From NCBI GenBank assembly GCA_050258235.1, contig JBLMYK010000077.1:1-8599 (forward strand): a stretch of DNA of 8,599 nucleotides, read 5' to 3'. The stretch comes from JAKOQB01 sp050258235. GTDB lineage: Bacteria > Pseudomonadota > Gammaproteobacteria > Burkholderiales > Burkholderiaceae_F. Positions 1-6,630 of this stretch are shown piece after piece. The position numbers and the translations under genes are program-made. The notes under the pieces are model-generated. The model saw only the letters and a program-made list of their open reading frames with translations. It did no database searches and was not told where the DNA came from. The stretch's first letter is position 1. Each line of letters starts with the position of its first letter.

Positions 1-25
1 GCCGGGATCGGTCGGGATCGGTCGG
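1..25. repeat. Short 10-bp tandem repeat at the window edge
   Basis: The unit CGGGATCGGT occurs at 3-12 and 13-22, followed by a partial third copy (CGG) at 23-25. The array may continue beyond the left edge, so its true copy number is unknown. No function can be assigned. Confidence 0.6.
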
Positions 26-82
26 ACACAGCTGCGGCGAAATACGCTCTCGAGCCGTCGTTGGACGTTTCAAGTGCAGGCG

Positions 83-639
83 TCAATTTGGACGAACTCG
101 TTGCGCGGGACGAGTCGTGCAAACGGCAAGCCCCGACGAAGCGGAGTTGTCGTGAAGCGTTGCCGACTGCTGCTTGCGCCTGCGCGAAGCTGCTGGACCG
201 GCGAGGCTGAGACCAAGGAGGGCGAGAGCGCCGGGTTCGGATGCCCGCAAAGAATCAAACGCGTAAACATGCATGTCGTCCGAACCCACATAAAGCAGGC
301 CATTTGCCACAGCTGCCGTGGTAACGACGTTGCAACCAGTGAAAAATTGCCAAAGAGTCGCCGCTGTCGTCGCATTGATGGGATGGCGCAAAAATAGTTG
401 TCATCAGAGCCAACATAGGCGACGTCACGAGAAATCGCAGGCGAAGAGTCGTTGGCGCCTCCTGTGATTGTCAGCCAAAGAATCTCGCCCGTCGTCGCGT
501 TGACAGATGCAATGCAGCCTGTGCCGACGCCGGCGCATTCACTTCCAACGTAAACGACGCCGTTCACCACAACGGGCGAGGAGTCGACCGCTCTGCCGGT
601 GTTCGTCTTCCAGAGTGTCTGGCCAGTTTGCGGGTCGTG
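83..639 (-). pseudogene. Frameshifted, 5'-truncated remnant of a PQQ-like beta-propeller repeat protein with a PEP-CTERM-like tail
   Basis: Read on the minus strand, the fragment begins near 639 with DPQTGQTLWKT and shows repeated beta-propeller blades of the PQQ-binding-like type: SSPVVVNGVVYVGS, then NATTGEILW, SSPAISRDVAYVGSDD, NATTAATLWQFFTG and AVANGLLYVGSDD. The frame is lost at 377-386, where the plus strand reads GATGG twice in tandem. Removing one 5-bp copy restores a continuous reading through AINATTAATLW. The C-terminal part (about 240-173) reads SEPGALALLGLSLAG and ends in an RRRK cluster, which matches a PEP-CTERM sorting signal (motif, hydrophobic helix, basic cluster) with Ser in place of the first Pro. 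Family members are exported proteins processed by exosortase at the cell envelope. There is no start codon or signal peptide belonging to the homologous part, and reading continues about 29 residues past the basic cluster to a stop at 83, so the original stop also seems lost. Base composition is nearer half G+C, unlike the neighbours. I judge it a dead gene fragment. Confidence 0.8.
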
Positions 640-734
640 CGCGGAACCGCTTCGCGTCGTCGCGTGTCGAATGCTGGCCAGGGACAGTTCGAGGTCGCGC
701 GACTTTGGCGTGGCGGAGATGGCCGCGTGTCCGC

Positions 735-742
735 AAAGGAGG
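735..742 (+). promoter_or_regulatory. Strong Shine-Dalgarno that fixes the permease start
   Basis: AAAGGAGG lies 6 nt upstream of the ATG at 749. It decides in favour of that start over an in-frame GTG at 599, which would add 50 residues encoded largely opposite the beta-propeller pseudogene. Confidence 0.85.
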
Positions 743-748
743 ACCACC

Positions 749-2368
749 ATGGTCCGCGAAGGGAAGCTACGCAAGGAGGCCGGCATCATCGGTCTTCTGT
801 ACGCCAGCGTCGGCGGCATCGTCGGCTCGGGGTGGCTGTTCGGCCCGCTGCATGCGGCGCAGCAGGCAGGCCCACTGAGCCTGTGGTCTTGGGTCATCGG
901 CGCCGTCGCGGTGCTGCTGCTGGCGTTGGTGTTCGCCGAACTCGGGACGATGATCCCGAAGAGCGGCGCGCTGGTCCATATCAGCCGCGTCAGCCACGGC
1001 GCCTTTCTCGGCGTGATCTGGAGTTGGATCCTGTTCTTCGCCTATGTCAGCGTCGCGCCGGTCGAGGTCATGGCGGTGCTGACCTATGCGAATAACTACC
1101 TACCCGGGCTGATCCATCCCACGAGCGGGCTGTTGACCTCGACCGGCTTCGTCGTTTCGGTCGTGCTGCTCGGCGCCTTCGTCGCGCTGAACTTCCTCGT
1201 CGTGCGCTGGGTCCTGTTCATCAACAGCGCAGCGACGTGGTGGAAGCTCGCCGTGCCGGCACTGACCGTGGTCGTGCTGATCGCGTTCTCGTACCACCCC
1301 GAGAACTTGCACGTGATGGCGTCGCACACACACCAGGACGTCGCCGGCATGTTCACGGCGGTGGCGACAAGCGGCGTGATCTTCAGCTACTTCGGGTTCC
1401 GCCAGGCGATCGACCTCGCCGGCGAGACGCCCAACCCATCGCGCAACATCCCGATTGCGGTGATCGGTTCAGTGATCATCGGGCTCCTGCTGTACCTGGG
1501 CCTGCAGTTCGCGTTCCTGGTCGCGGTCGAGCCGGCCAACCTCGCCAAGAGCGGTTGGGCGGCGCTCGCGTTCGCCGGGTCGACGACCGGTCCGTTCGCG
1601 GCGATCGCCACCGTGGTCGGTGCGGCTTGGTGGGCGGTGGTGCTGTACATCGACGCGATTGTCTCGCCGGCCGGCACTGGCTTCATCTATACCACCGCGG
1701 CCTCGCGCATCACGATGGCCACCGGCGAGATCGGCAGCGGCCCGCGCTGGCTCGGCCATATCAACGCGCGCGGCGTACCGTGGGCGGCGCTGCTGGTGAC
1801 CTTCGTCGCCGGCGCGCTGTTCTTCTTCCCGTTCCCGTCGTGGCAGAAGCTCGTCAGCTACATCTCGTCGGTGACGGTGCTGTCCTACAGCATCGGACCG
1901 ATCGTGCTGCTGCAGCTGCGCCGCTCGATGCCCGACGCGCCGCGCCCGTTCCGGCTCTGGTGGCCGTGGGTGATCGCGCCTGCCGCCTTCATCGTCTCGA
2001 ACTGGATCATCTTCTGGACCGGCGCGGCGACGCTCGACTTCCTGTTTGGGCTGCTCGCCGTCGTGTTCGTCGGCTACCTCGCCTATCACTACTTGTTCGG
2101 GGGTGAAGCCGTGCGCCGCGAGCCGCTGGGCTGGGCCCACGTGTGGTGGCTGCTGCCGTACTTCGTCGGGCTGTGGGCGCTGACCGAATTGGGCCCGCCG
2201 GCGGTCGGCGGCAACGGCGCGATGACGCTGTTCGAGGGCATGGGCGCGGTCGCGGTGTTCAGCATCGCGATGCTGTGGATCGCGCTGGCAACCTCGGTGC
2301 CGCAGGAAGAGGCCCGGCACGTGGTCGAGGAGATGGTGCGGCTGCCGGCCGAAGCTGTCGCGCCTTGA
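749..2368 (+). CDS. APC-superfamily amino-acid permease
   Basis: A 539-residue integral inner-membrane protein expected to import an amino acid, probably with protons. Residues 11-33 form the first helix with the glycine-rich APC motif GGIVGSGWLFGP (22-33), the unwound substrate-binding stretch in this family. Residues 211-241 carry the second hallmark, FSYFGFRQAIDLAGETPNP followed by SRNIP, equivalent to helix 6 and the following loop of APC transporters. Further hydrophobic segments are visible near 47-67, 86-112, 133-156, 167-181, 234-260, 281-303, 345-362, 371-389, 405-424, 429-450, 464-480 and 497-515, giving about 12-14 helices. The tail is short and charged. The GSGWLFGP form recalls the aspartate/glutamate-type permeases (YveA-like), but I cannot assign the substrate. 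The start is supported by the Shine-Dalgarno at 735-742. The gene stands alone on its strand here and converges on the semialdehyde dehydrogenase gene, which would fit amino-acid uptake and use, though that link is inference. Confidence 0.9.
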   Translation: MVREGKLRKEAGIIGLLYASVGGIVGSGWLFGPLHAAQQAGPLSLWSWVIGAVAVLLLALVFAELGTMIPKSGALVHISRVSHGAFLGVIWSWILFFAYVSVAPVEVMAVLTYANNYLPGLIHPTSGLLTSTGFVVSVVLLGAFVALNFLVVRWVLFINSAATWWKLAVPALTVVVLIAFSYHPENLHVMASHTHQDVAGMFTAVATSGVIFSYFGFRQAIDLAGETPNPSRNIPIAVIGSVIIGLLLYLGLQFAFLVAVEPANLAKSGWAALAFAGSTTGPFAAIATVVGAAWWAVVLYIDAIVSPAGTGFIYTTAASRITMATGEIGSGPRWLGHINARGVPWAALLVTFVAGALFFFPFPSWQKLVSYISSVTVLSYSIGPIVLLQLRRSMPDAPRPFRLWWPWVIAPAAFIVSNWIIFWTGAATLDFLFGLLAVVFVGYLAYHYLFGGEAVRREPLGWAHVWWLLPYFVGLWALTELGPPAVGGNGAMTLFEGMGAVAVFSIAMLWIALATSVPQEEARHVVEEMVRLPAEAVAP

Positions 2369-2428
2369 GCGCGGCATCCTCGCGGGTCAGGTAACCGGCA
2401 CTGGACGACCGCTCTGCGGTTCCCTCGG

Positions 2429-2459
2429 AGTGACCTCTTTCGGAAGAAATCGAGTCACT
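2429..2459. terminator. Possible terminator hairpin between convergent genes
   Basis: An imperfect stem-loop: AGTGA (2429-2433) pairs with TCACT (2455-2459), CTC (2435-2437) with GAG (2452-2454), and TTTC (2438-2441) with GAAA (2446-2449), around a GGAA loop. A C and a TC bulge interrupt it. Only two T residues follow the stem on the plus strand (2460-2461), so intrinsic termination is uncertain. Its place, 60 bp after the permease stop and 95 bp beyond the dehydrogenase stop, suits a shared terminator. I see nothing else in the 186-bp spacer. Confidence 0.4.
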
Positions 2460-2554
2460 TTGGGTCGCCTTGCGACTTTCGACCGCGCCGCGTCCGAGCA
2501 CTCCCTACGCGATTGATCGTGCGGAGTGGAGTTCCGGTTCTGAGTCCGGCCGCG

Positions 2555-4132
2555 TCAGTCGACGACGGTCTGTGACTGCTCGCGCAGGTACTGCGGCAGG
2601 TAGTAGAAGCTGCCGATTGCCTTGCCGGTCGTGCCGCTGCCTTTCCAGCCGCCGAACGGCTGGAAGCCCGGCCACGCGCCGGTGGTCGCACCCTGCGGCC
2701 GGTTGACGTACGTGACGCCGGCTTCGATGCGGTCGAGAAAGCGCGGTATCTCGTTCGCCGCCCCATAGAAGCCCGCGGTCAGTCCGTAGTCGGACGCGTT
2801 CGCGAGGTCGATCGCCTGGTCGACCGAGTCGACCTCGCCGACCAGCGCCAGCGGGATGAATTTTTCCTCGCGCCACAGGCTGTAGTCGAGCGGCGCGGCC
2901 GCAAACGTCGGCGCGACGAACCAGCCGCGCTCGAGCGCGCCGGTGGCCAGCGTCTCGCCGCCGACGAGAATCTCTCCGTGCCGGCGCAGTTGGTCGACGC
3001 ACTTCTGGTAGCGCCGGTACGCCGTTTCGTTGATCACCGGGCCCATCCAGTGCTGCCGCAGCGTCGGATCGCCGACCGCGATCGCGCGCGTCTTCTCGAT
3101 CAGCTTGTCGCGCAGCGCGGCCGCGACCGGCCTCTCGACGTACACGCGCGAGCAGGCCGAGCACTTCTGTCCCTGCAACCCGAACGCGGAGCGCACGATG
3201 CCGGTGGCCGCCCGCTCCAGGTCGGCATGCCGGCTGACGATCGCGGCGTTCTTGCCGCCCATCTCGGCGATGCAGGGCCGGGGCCACGGGCCGAGCGCGA
3301 ACTGGCGCACGATCTGCATGCCGACCTCGTAAGAACCAGTGAACGTCACGCCCGCGATGCGCGGATCGGCGATCACCGCCGCCCCGATCTCGCTTCCCGC
3401 GCCGGACACGTAGTTGACGACGCCGGCGGGCAGGCCGGCGTCGCGCAGCACCTCGAGCAGCAGCCAGCCGCTCCATGCCGTATCGGTCGCCGTCTTGAAC
3501 ACCACCGTATTGCCGGTCGCCAGCGCAGCAGCAACCGGGCCGCCCGCGAGCGCGAACGGGAAGTTGAACGGGGCAATCACCACCCACGCGCCATGGGGCT
3601 TGAGCACGGTGCGGTTGCGGCTGACGAACCCGGGAAGCGGGTCGTTGGGCAGTGTGCGATCGAAGCCATCGTTGGCCTCCATCTGGTCGCAATACCAGGT
3701 GAACAGGTCCGCCGTCTCCTGAACTTCGCCGAGGGACTCCATGCGGTTCTTGCCGACCTCGAGCGCGACCGCGGCGCCGATGTCGTACACGCGCTGCTCG
3801 ATCAGCGCCGCGGCGCGCCGCAGGACGCGCAGCCGCTCGCGCCATGACGTGGCGGCCCAGGCCGGGAAAGCGGCAACCGCCGCCGCCACCGCATCGCTCG
3901 CATCCTGCGCGGTCCCGCGCGCGAAGCGGCCCAGCACCCAGTCGCGGTCGATCGGTGATCGCACTTCGAACGAATGCGCGGCGGCGCGCGCCTTGCCGTC
4001 GATCCACTGCGGATAGTCGCGCGCGAGCCGCGTCCGCACCTGCGCCAGCGCCGCGTCGAAGCGCTCGTGCAACGCCGGCGGCGGATCGAACATCGTCGAG
4101 TACGTCAGCTTGAATTCCGTCGCCTGCGTCAT
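2555..4132 (-). CDS. Aldehyde dehydrogenase, L-glutamate gamma-semialdehyde (P5C) dehydrogenase type
   Basis: A 525-residue cytosolic NAD(P)-dependent dehydrogenase. It most resembles stand-alone P5C dehydrogenases (RocA/PruA group), which oxidise glutamate-5-semialdehyde to glutamate in proline and arginine breakdown. Visible motifs in order: IAPFNFPF with the catalytic Asn (N190), VFKTAT with the cofactor-binding Lys (K213), FTGSYEVG (264-271) after the Rossmann fold, EMGGKNA with the general-base Glu (E290), GQKCSACSR with the nucleophile C324, and EEKF (E423, F425) for nicotinamide-ribose contact. Here the usual Gly-Pro after that Phe is Ile-Pro. The C-terminus has QPFGGWKGSG and ends REQSQTVVD. 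GQKCSACSR and the long N-terminal segment before the first ALDH motif are typical of the P5C branch. The start is the ATG at 4132, preceded by GGGAG 8 nt upstream; a longer open frame to 4567 lies antisense to the thiolase and is not credible. Divergent from the thiolase cluster. Another semialdehyde substrate remains possible. Confidence 0.92.
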   Translation of the reverse strand: MTQATEFKLTYSTMFDPPPALHERFDAALAQVRTRLARDYPQWIDGKARAAAHSFEVRSPIDRDWVLGRFARGTAQDASDAVAAAVAAFPAWAATSWRERLRVLRRAAALIEQRVYDIGAAVALEVGKNRMESLGEVQETADLFTWYCDQMEANDGFDRTLPNDPLPGFVSRNRTVLKPHGAWVVIAPFNFPFALAGGPVAAALATGNTVVFKTATDTAWSGWLLLEVLRDAGLPAGVVNYVSGAGSEIGAAVIADPRIAGVTFTGSYEVGMQIVRQFALGPWPRPCIAEMGGKNAAIVSRHADLERAATGIVRSAFGLQGQKCSACSRVYVERPVAAALRDKLIEKTRAIAVGDPTLRQHWMGPVINETAYRRYQKCVDQLRRHGEILVGGETLATGALERGWFVAPTFAAAPLDYSLWREEKFIPLALVGEVDSVDQAIDLANASDYGLTAGFYGAANEIPRFLDRIEAGVTYVNRPQGATTGAWPGFQPFGGWKGSGTTGKAIGSFYYLPQYLREQSQTVVD

Positions 4133-4202
4133 GGTTTCTGCTCCCACGTCAATCCGCGAAATCGTAGCGCCGGACCGGGACGGCCGTCGTTCTCGACCGG
4201 AG

Positions 4203-4208
4203 GATAAT
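4203..4208 (+). promoter_or_regulatory. Weak -10-like hexamer in the divergent spacer
   Basis: GATAAT matches the TATAAT consensus at five of six positions and lies 59 bp upstream of the thiolase ATG. No convincing -35 hexamer sits 16-18 bp upstream, so this is a candidate only. It lies in the 135-bp spacer that must hold promoters for both divergent genes. Confidence 0.25.
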
Positions 4209-4218
4209 CGGGCCATCC

Positions 4219-4237
4219 GCGGGCGCCACGCGCCCGC
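4219..4237. promoter_or_regulatory. Perfect 7-bp inverted repeat upstream of the thiolase gene
   Basis: GCGGGCG (4219-4225) and CGCCCGC (4231-4237) flank a CCACG loop. It ends 30 bp before the thiolase ATG and just downstream of the -10-like hexamer. It could be an operator or a 5'-leader hairpin; a chance palindrome is also possible in DNA this rich in G+C. Confidence 0.3.
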
Positions 4238-4267
4238 TTCAGTCGACACCGTGGAAAGGAAGCAGCC

Positions 4268-5449
4268 ATGACCGATTCTGTCGTTATCGTTTCCGCCGCC
4301 CGCACCCCGATCGGCGGCATGCTCGGCGATTTCAGCTCCCTGCAGGCCTATCAGCTTGGCGCGGTCGCCATCAAGGCCGCGGTCGAGCGCGCCAACGTCT
4401 CCAAGGACGCAATCGACGAAGTCCTGTTCGGTTGCTGCCTGATGGCGGGCCAGGGCCAGGCGCCGGCGCGCCAGGCCACCCTGCTCGCCGGACTGCCGCA
4501 TTCCGCCGGTGCGGTCACGCTGAGCAAGATGTGCGGCTCGGGCATGCGCACGATGATGTTCGCGCACGACATGCTGCTTGCCGGATCAGCCAACGTGCTG
4601 GTTGCCGGCGGCATGGAGAGCATGACCAACGCGCCGCACCTGCTGGTCGGCGCGCGCAAGGGCTACCGCTACGGCGCGGCCACGATGTTCGACCACATGG
4701 CGCTCGACGGCCTGGAAGATGCGTACGAGCGCGGCAAGGCGATGGGTGTGTTCGCCGAGCAGTGCGTGGCCAAATACCAGTTCTCGCGCGAGGCGCAGGA
4801 CAAGTTCGCGATCGCGTCGACGGAGCGCGCGATCAAGGCCAACACCGACGGCAGCTTCGCGTGGGAGATCGCACCGGTCGCAGTCGCAGGAAAGGGCGGC
4901 GAGGTGAAGTTCGACAAGGACGAGCAGCCGTTCAAGGCCAAGCTCGACAAGATTCCGGGGCTGAAACCCGCGTTCAAGAAGGACGGCACGATCACCGCAG
5001 CCAACGCCTCGTCGATCTCCGACGGCGCCGCAGCGCTGGTGCTGATGCGGCAGTCGACCGCTGACAAGATGGGCTGCAAGCCGATCGCGCGCGTGCTGGC
5101 GCACTCGGTGCACGCGCAGGCGCCCGAGTGGTTCACCACCGCGCCGGTCGGTGCGATCGACAAGGTGCTGAAGAAGGTCGGCTGGAAGTCCGAGCAGGTC
5201 GACATGTGGGAAGTCAACGAGGCATTCGCCGCGGTGACGATGGCGGCGATGCGGGAGCACAACATCCCGCACGAGAAGGTCAACATCCACGGCGGCGCCT
5301 GCGCGCTCGGACACCCGATCGGCGCCTCCGGCGCGCGCATCGTGGTCACGCTCCTCGGGGCGCTGAAGAAGACCGGCGGCAAGCGCGGCATCGCAGCGCT
5401 GTGCATCGGCGGCGGCGAGGCGACCGCGATGGCCGTGGAGATGCTGTGA
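4268..5449 (+). CDS. Thiolase, acetyl-CoA C-acetyltransferase type
   Basis: A 393-residue thiolase of normal family length, expected as a cytosolic tetramer. It either condenses two acetyl-CoA to acetoacetyl-CoA or cleaves 3-ketoacyl-CoA with CoA. The nucleophile is C89 in LSKMCGSGMR. The second half carries NEAFA (N317), GGACALGHPIGASGAR with H349, and the C-terminal CIGGGEA with the acid/base C379, so the catalytic set is complete. The N-terminus VVIVSAARTPIGG is typical of the family, as is GGMESM (115-120). GGAAAGGA lies at 4253-4260, 7 nt before the ATG. This is the first gene of a plus-strand cluster ending in an acyl-CoA dehydrogenase, which supports a role in acyl-CoA breakdown or ketone-body/acetoacetyl-CoA metabolism. 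Biosynthetic (PhaA-like) and degradative (AtoB-like) enzymes cannot be told apart from sequence alone, so I give no symbol. Confidence 0.95.
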   Translation: MTDSVVIVSAARTPIGGMLGDFSSLQAYQLGAVAIKAAVERANVSKDAIDEVLFGCCLMAGQGQAPARQATLLAGLPHSAGAVTLSKMCGSGMRTMMFAHDMLLAGSANVLVAGGMESMTNAPHLLVGARKGYRYGAATMFDHMALDGLEDAYERGKAMGVFAEQCVAKYQFSREAQDKFAIASTERAIKANTDGSFAWEIAPVAVAGKGGEVKFDKDEQPFKAKLDKIPGLKPAFKKDGTITAANASSISDGAAALVLMRQSTADKMGCKPIARVLAHSVHAQAPEWFTTAPVGAIDKVLKKVGWKSEQVDMWEVNEAFAAVTMAAMREHNIPHEKVNIHGGACALGHPIGASGARIVVTLLGALKKTGGKRGIAALCIGGGEATAMAVEML

Positions 5450-5496
5450 GCCTTGGCGACGGCTGCTGGCCGGCGGTCGGCACGAGCTAGCCGCGC

Positions 5497-6174
5497 GTGT
5501 CGACCGTCCTCGTCATCGGCGCCTCGCGCGGCATCGGGCTCGAGTTCGCGCGCCAGTACGCCGATGACGGCGCGCGGGTGCTCGCCACCCATCGCAGGCC
5601 GGAAGACGCCGGCGCGCTGCGCGCGCTTGGCGCCAAGTCGATCGAACTGGACGTCACCGACGCGACCGGTATTGCCGCGCTCGGCTGGCACCTCGACGGC
5701 GAGCCGCTCGACCTGGCGATCATCAACGCCGGCGTGTCGATTCGCCCGCGCACCGAACGCATGGTGGCGCCGACGCCGGCCGACTTCGACCTGGTGATGC
5801 ACACCAACGTGCGCGCACCGATGCAGTTGCTGCCGGTGCTGGCGCCATCGTTGCTGCAGGCACGCGGCAAGCTGGTGGTGATGTCGAGCAAGATGGGGTC
5901 GACTTCGCTGATGACCGCGCCCGGAAGCTGGCTGTACCGGGTCAGCAAGGCGGCACTGAACAACGTGCTGAAGGCCGCATCCCTCGAGCTGGGCCCGCAG
6001 GGAGTCGTGTGCATGGCGTTTCATCCCGGCTGGGTGCGCACCGACATGGGCGGACCGGAAGCCGATCTGGAGCCGCGCGACAGCGTCGCCAGCATGCGGC
6101 GCGTGATCGCCGCTTCCAATGCGTCGCACAACGGCAAGTTCCTGAACTACAACGGCGAGCAGATCGCCTGGTAA
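5497..6174 (+). CDS. Short-chain dehydrogenase/reductase, C-factor-like
   Basis: A 225-residue classical-type SDR. The N-terminal Rossmann motif GASRGIG is at 8-14, and DV at 52-53 should contact the adenine. NAG is at 77-79, the catalytic Asn at N104 (HTN), a Ser pair at 130-131, and the YxxxK pair is Y147/K151 in YRVSK. PGWVRTDMGG (177-186) closes the cofactor site. The R/H-rich segment after the second strand (THRRPED, 31-37) suggests NADP(H) preference, as inference. It is slightly short for the family and resembles the CsgA/C-factor and sniffer-like carbonyl reductases rather than 3-hydroxyacyl-CoA dehydrogenases. The start is a GTG 47 bp after the thiolase stop with only a weak GAG upstream; no better in-frame start precedes the Rossmann motif. 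Substrate unknown. Confidence 0.88.
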   Translation: MSTVLVIGASRGIGLEFARQYADDGARVLATHRRPEDAGALRALGAKSIELDVTDATGIAALGWHLDGEPLDLAIINAGVSIRPRTERMVAPTPADFDLVMHTNVRAPMQLLPVLAPSLLQARGKLVVMSSKMGSTSLMTAPGSWLYRVSKAALNNVLKAASLELGPQGVVCMAFHPGWVRTDMGGPEADLEPRDSVASMRRVIAASNASHNGKFLNYNGEQIAW

Positions 6175-6185
6175 CGGAGAGCAGC

Positions 6186-6569
6186 ATGGATCGACGCCTG
6201 ATCTCGTCGGGCTCGTCGTTCGAGGCCATCGCCGGCTACAGCCGTGCGGTTGTCGAGGGCGATTACGTACACGTGTCCGGCACGACCGGCTTCGACTACG
6301 CGACGATGCGCATCGACCCGGACCCGCTGGTGCAGTGCCGGCAGTGCCTGCGCAACATCGCGGCGGCACTCGAGCAGGCCGGCTGCACCCTCGACGACGT
6401 GGTGCGCGCACGCTACTACCTGACCGACGCGGCGCTGTTCGAGAAGGTCGCGCCGATCTTCGGCGAGGTGTTCGCCAGGGCGCGGCCGGCGGCGACCGCG
6501 ATCATCTGCGGGCTGATCGATCCGCGCATGGCGCTGGAGATCGAGGTCACCGCGTGCCGCCGGCGCTGA
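6186..6569 (+). CDS. RidA/YjgF-family protein lacking the canonical catalytic Arg
   Basis: A 127-residue protein of the YjgF/YER057c/UK114 family, usually cytosolic trimers with ligand sites at subunit interfaces. The N-terminus (ISSGSSFEAIAGYSRAV), VHVSGTTG (28-35), CRQCLRNIAAALEQAG (51-66) and LEIEVTA (118-124) align along the whole fold. In E. coli RidA the imine-deaminase Arg105 lies in PARS; here the aligned stretch is PAAT (101-104), so Arg is replaced by A103. The Glu equivalent to E120 is kept in EIE. This makes classical enamine/imine deaminase activity doubtful and places it among the Arg-less Rid subgroups, whose roles are mostly unknown. It starts 11 bp after the SDR stop, with GGAGA at 6176-6180, so translation is probably linked to the SDR. 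Confidence 0.9.
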   Translation: MDRRLISSGSSFEAIAGYSRAVVEGDYVHVSGTTGFDYATMRIDPDPLVQCRQCLRNIAAALEQAGCTLDDVVRARYYLTDAALFEKVAPIFGEVFARARPAATAIICGLIDPRMALEIEVTACRRR

Positions 6570-6582
6570 AACGCGCGAGAAT

Positions 6583-6605
6583 GCGGCCCGCGTTTCCGGG
6601 CCCGC
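6583..6605. other. GC-rich hairpin in the spacer after the RidA gene
   Basis: GCGGCCCG (6583-6590) pairs with CGGG-C-CCGC (6597-6605) around a CGTTTC loop with one bulged C. No T tract follows, so it is not a standard terminator. It might stabilise or partly attenuate the transcript ahead of the membrane-protein gene. It could also be chance in this high-GC DNA. Confidence 0.25.
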
Positions 6606-6630
6606 TGCCCGCCACAGGGACAATCGTCGC

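Noticed and set aside
599..748. A 50-residue N-terminal extension of the permease from the GTG at 599
   Set aside because: It lies mostly opposite the beta-propeller remnant, has no family similarity, and the strong Shine-Dalgarno at 735-742 serves the ATG at 749.
640..750. A minus-strand start at 750 with a signal-peptide-like MVVLLCGHAAISA leading into the beta-propeller fragment
   Set aside because: The ATG comes from the palindromic CCATGG at the permease start, no Shine-Dalgarno precedes it on the minus strand, and the segment is antisense to the permease leader without homology.
1469..2377. A 302-residue minus-strand open frame
   Set aside because: Arg/Asp/Gln-rich composition typical of an antisense shadow in high-GC DNA; it lies wholly against the permease.
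4133..4567. A 145-residue N-terminal extension of the semialdehyde dehydrogenase
   Set aside because: It would run antisense into the thiolase gene; the family N-terminus and a GGGAG site agree with the ATG at 4132.
4669..6411. A 580-residue minus-strand open frame
   Set aside because: It is antisense to the thiolase, SDR and RidA genes, which all have complete motifs, and its own translation shows no domain.
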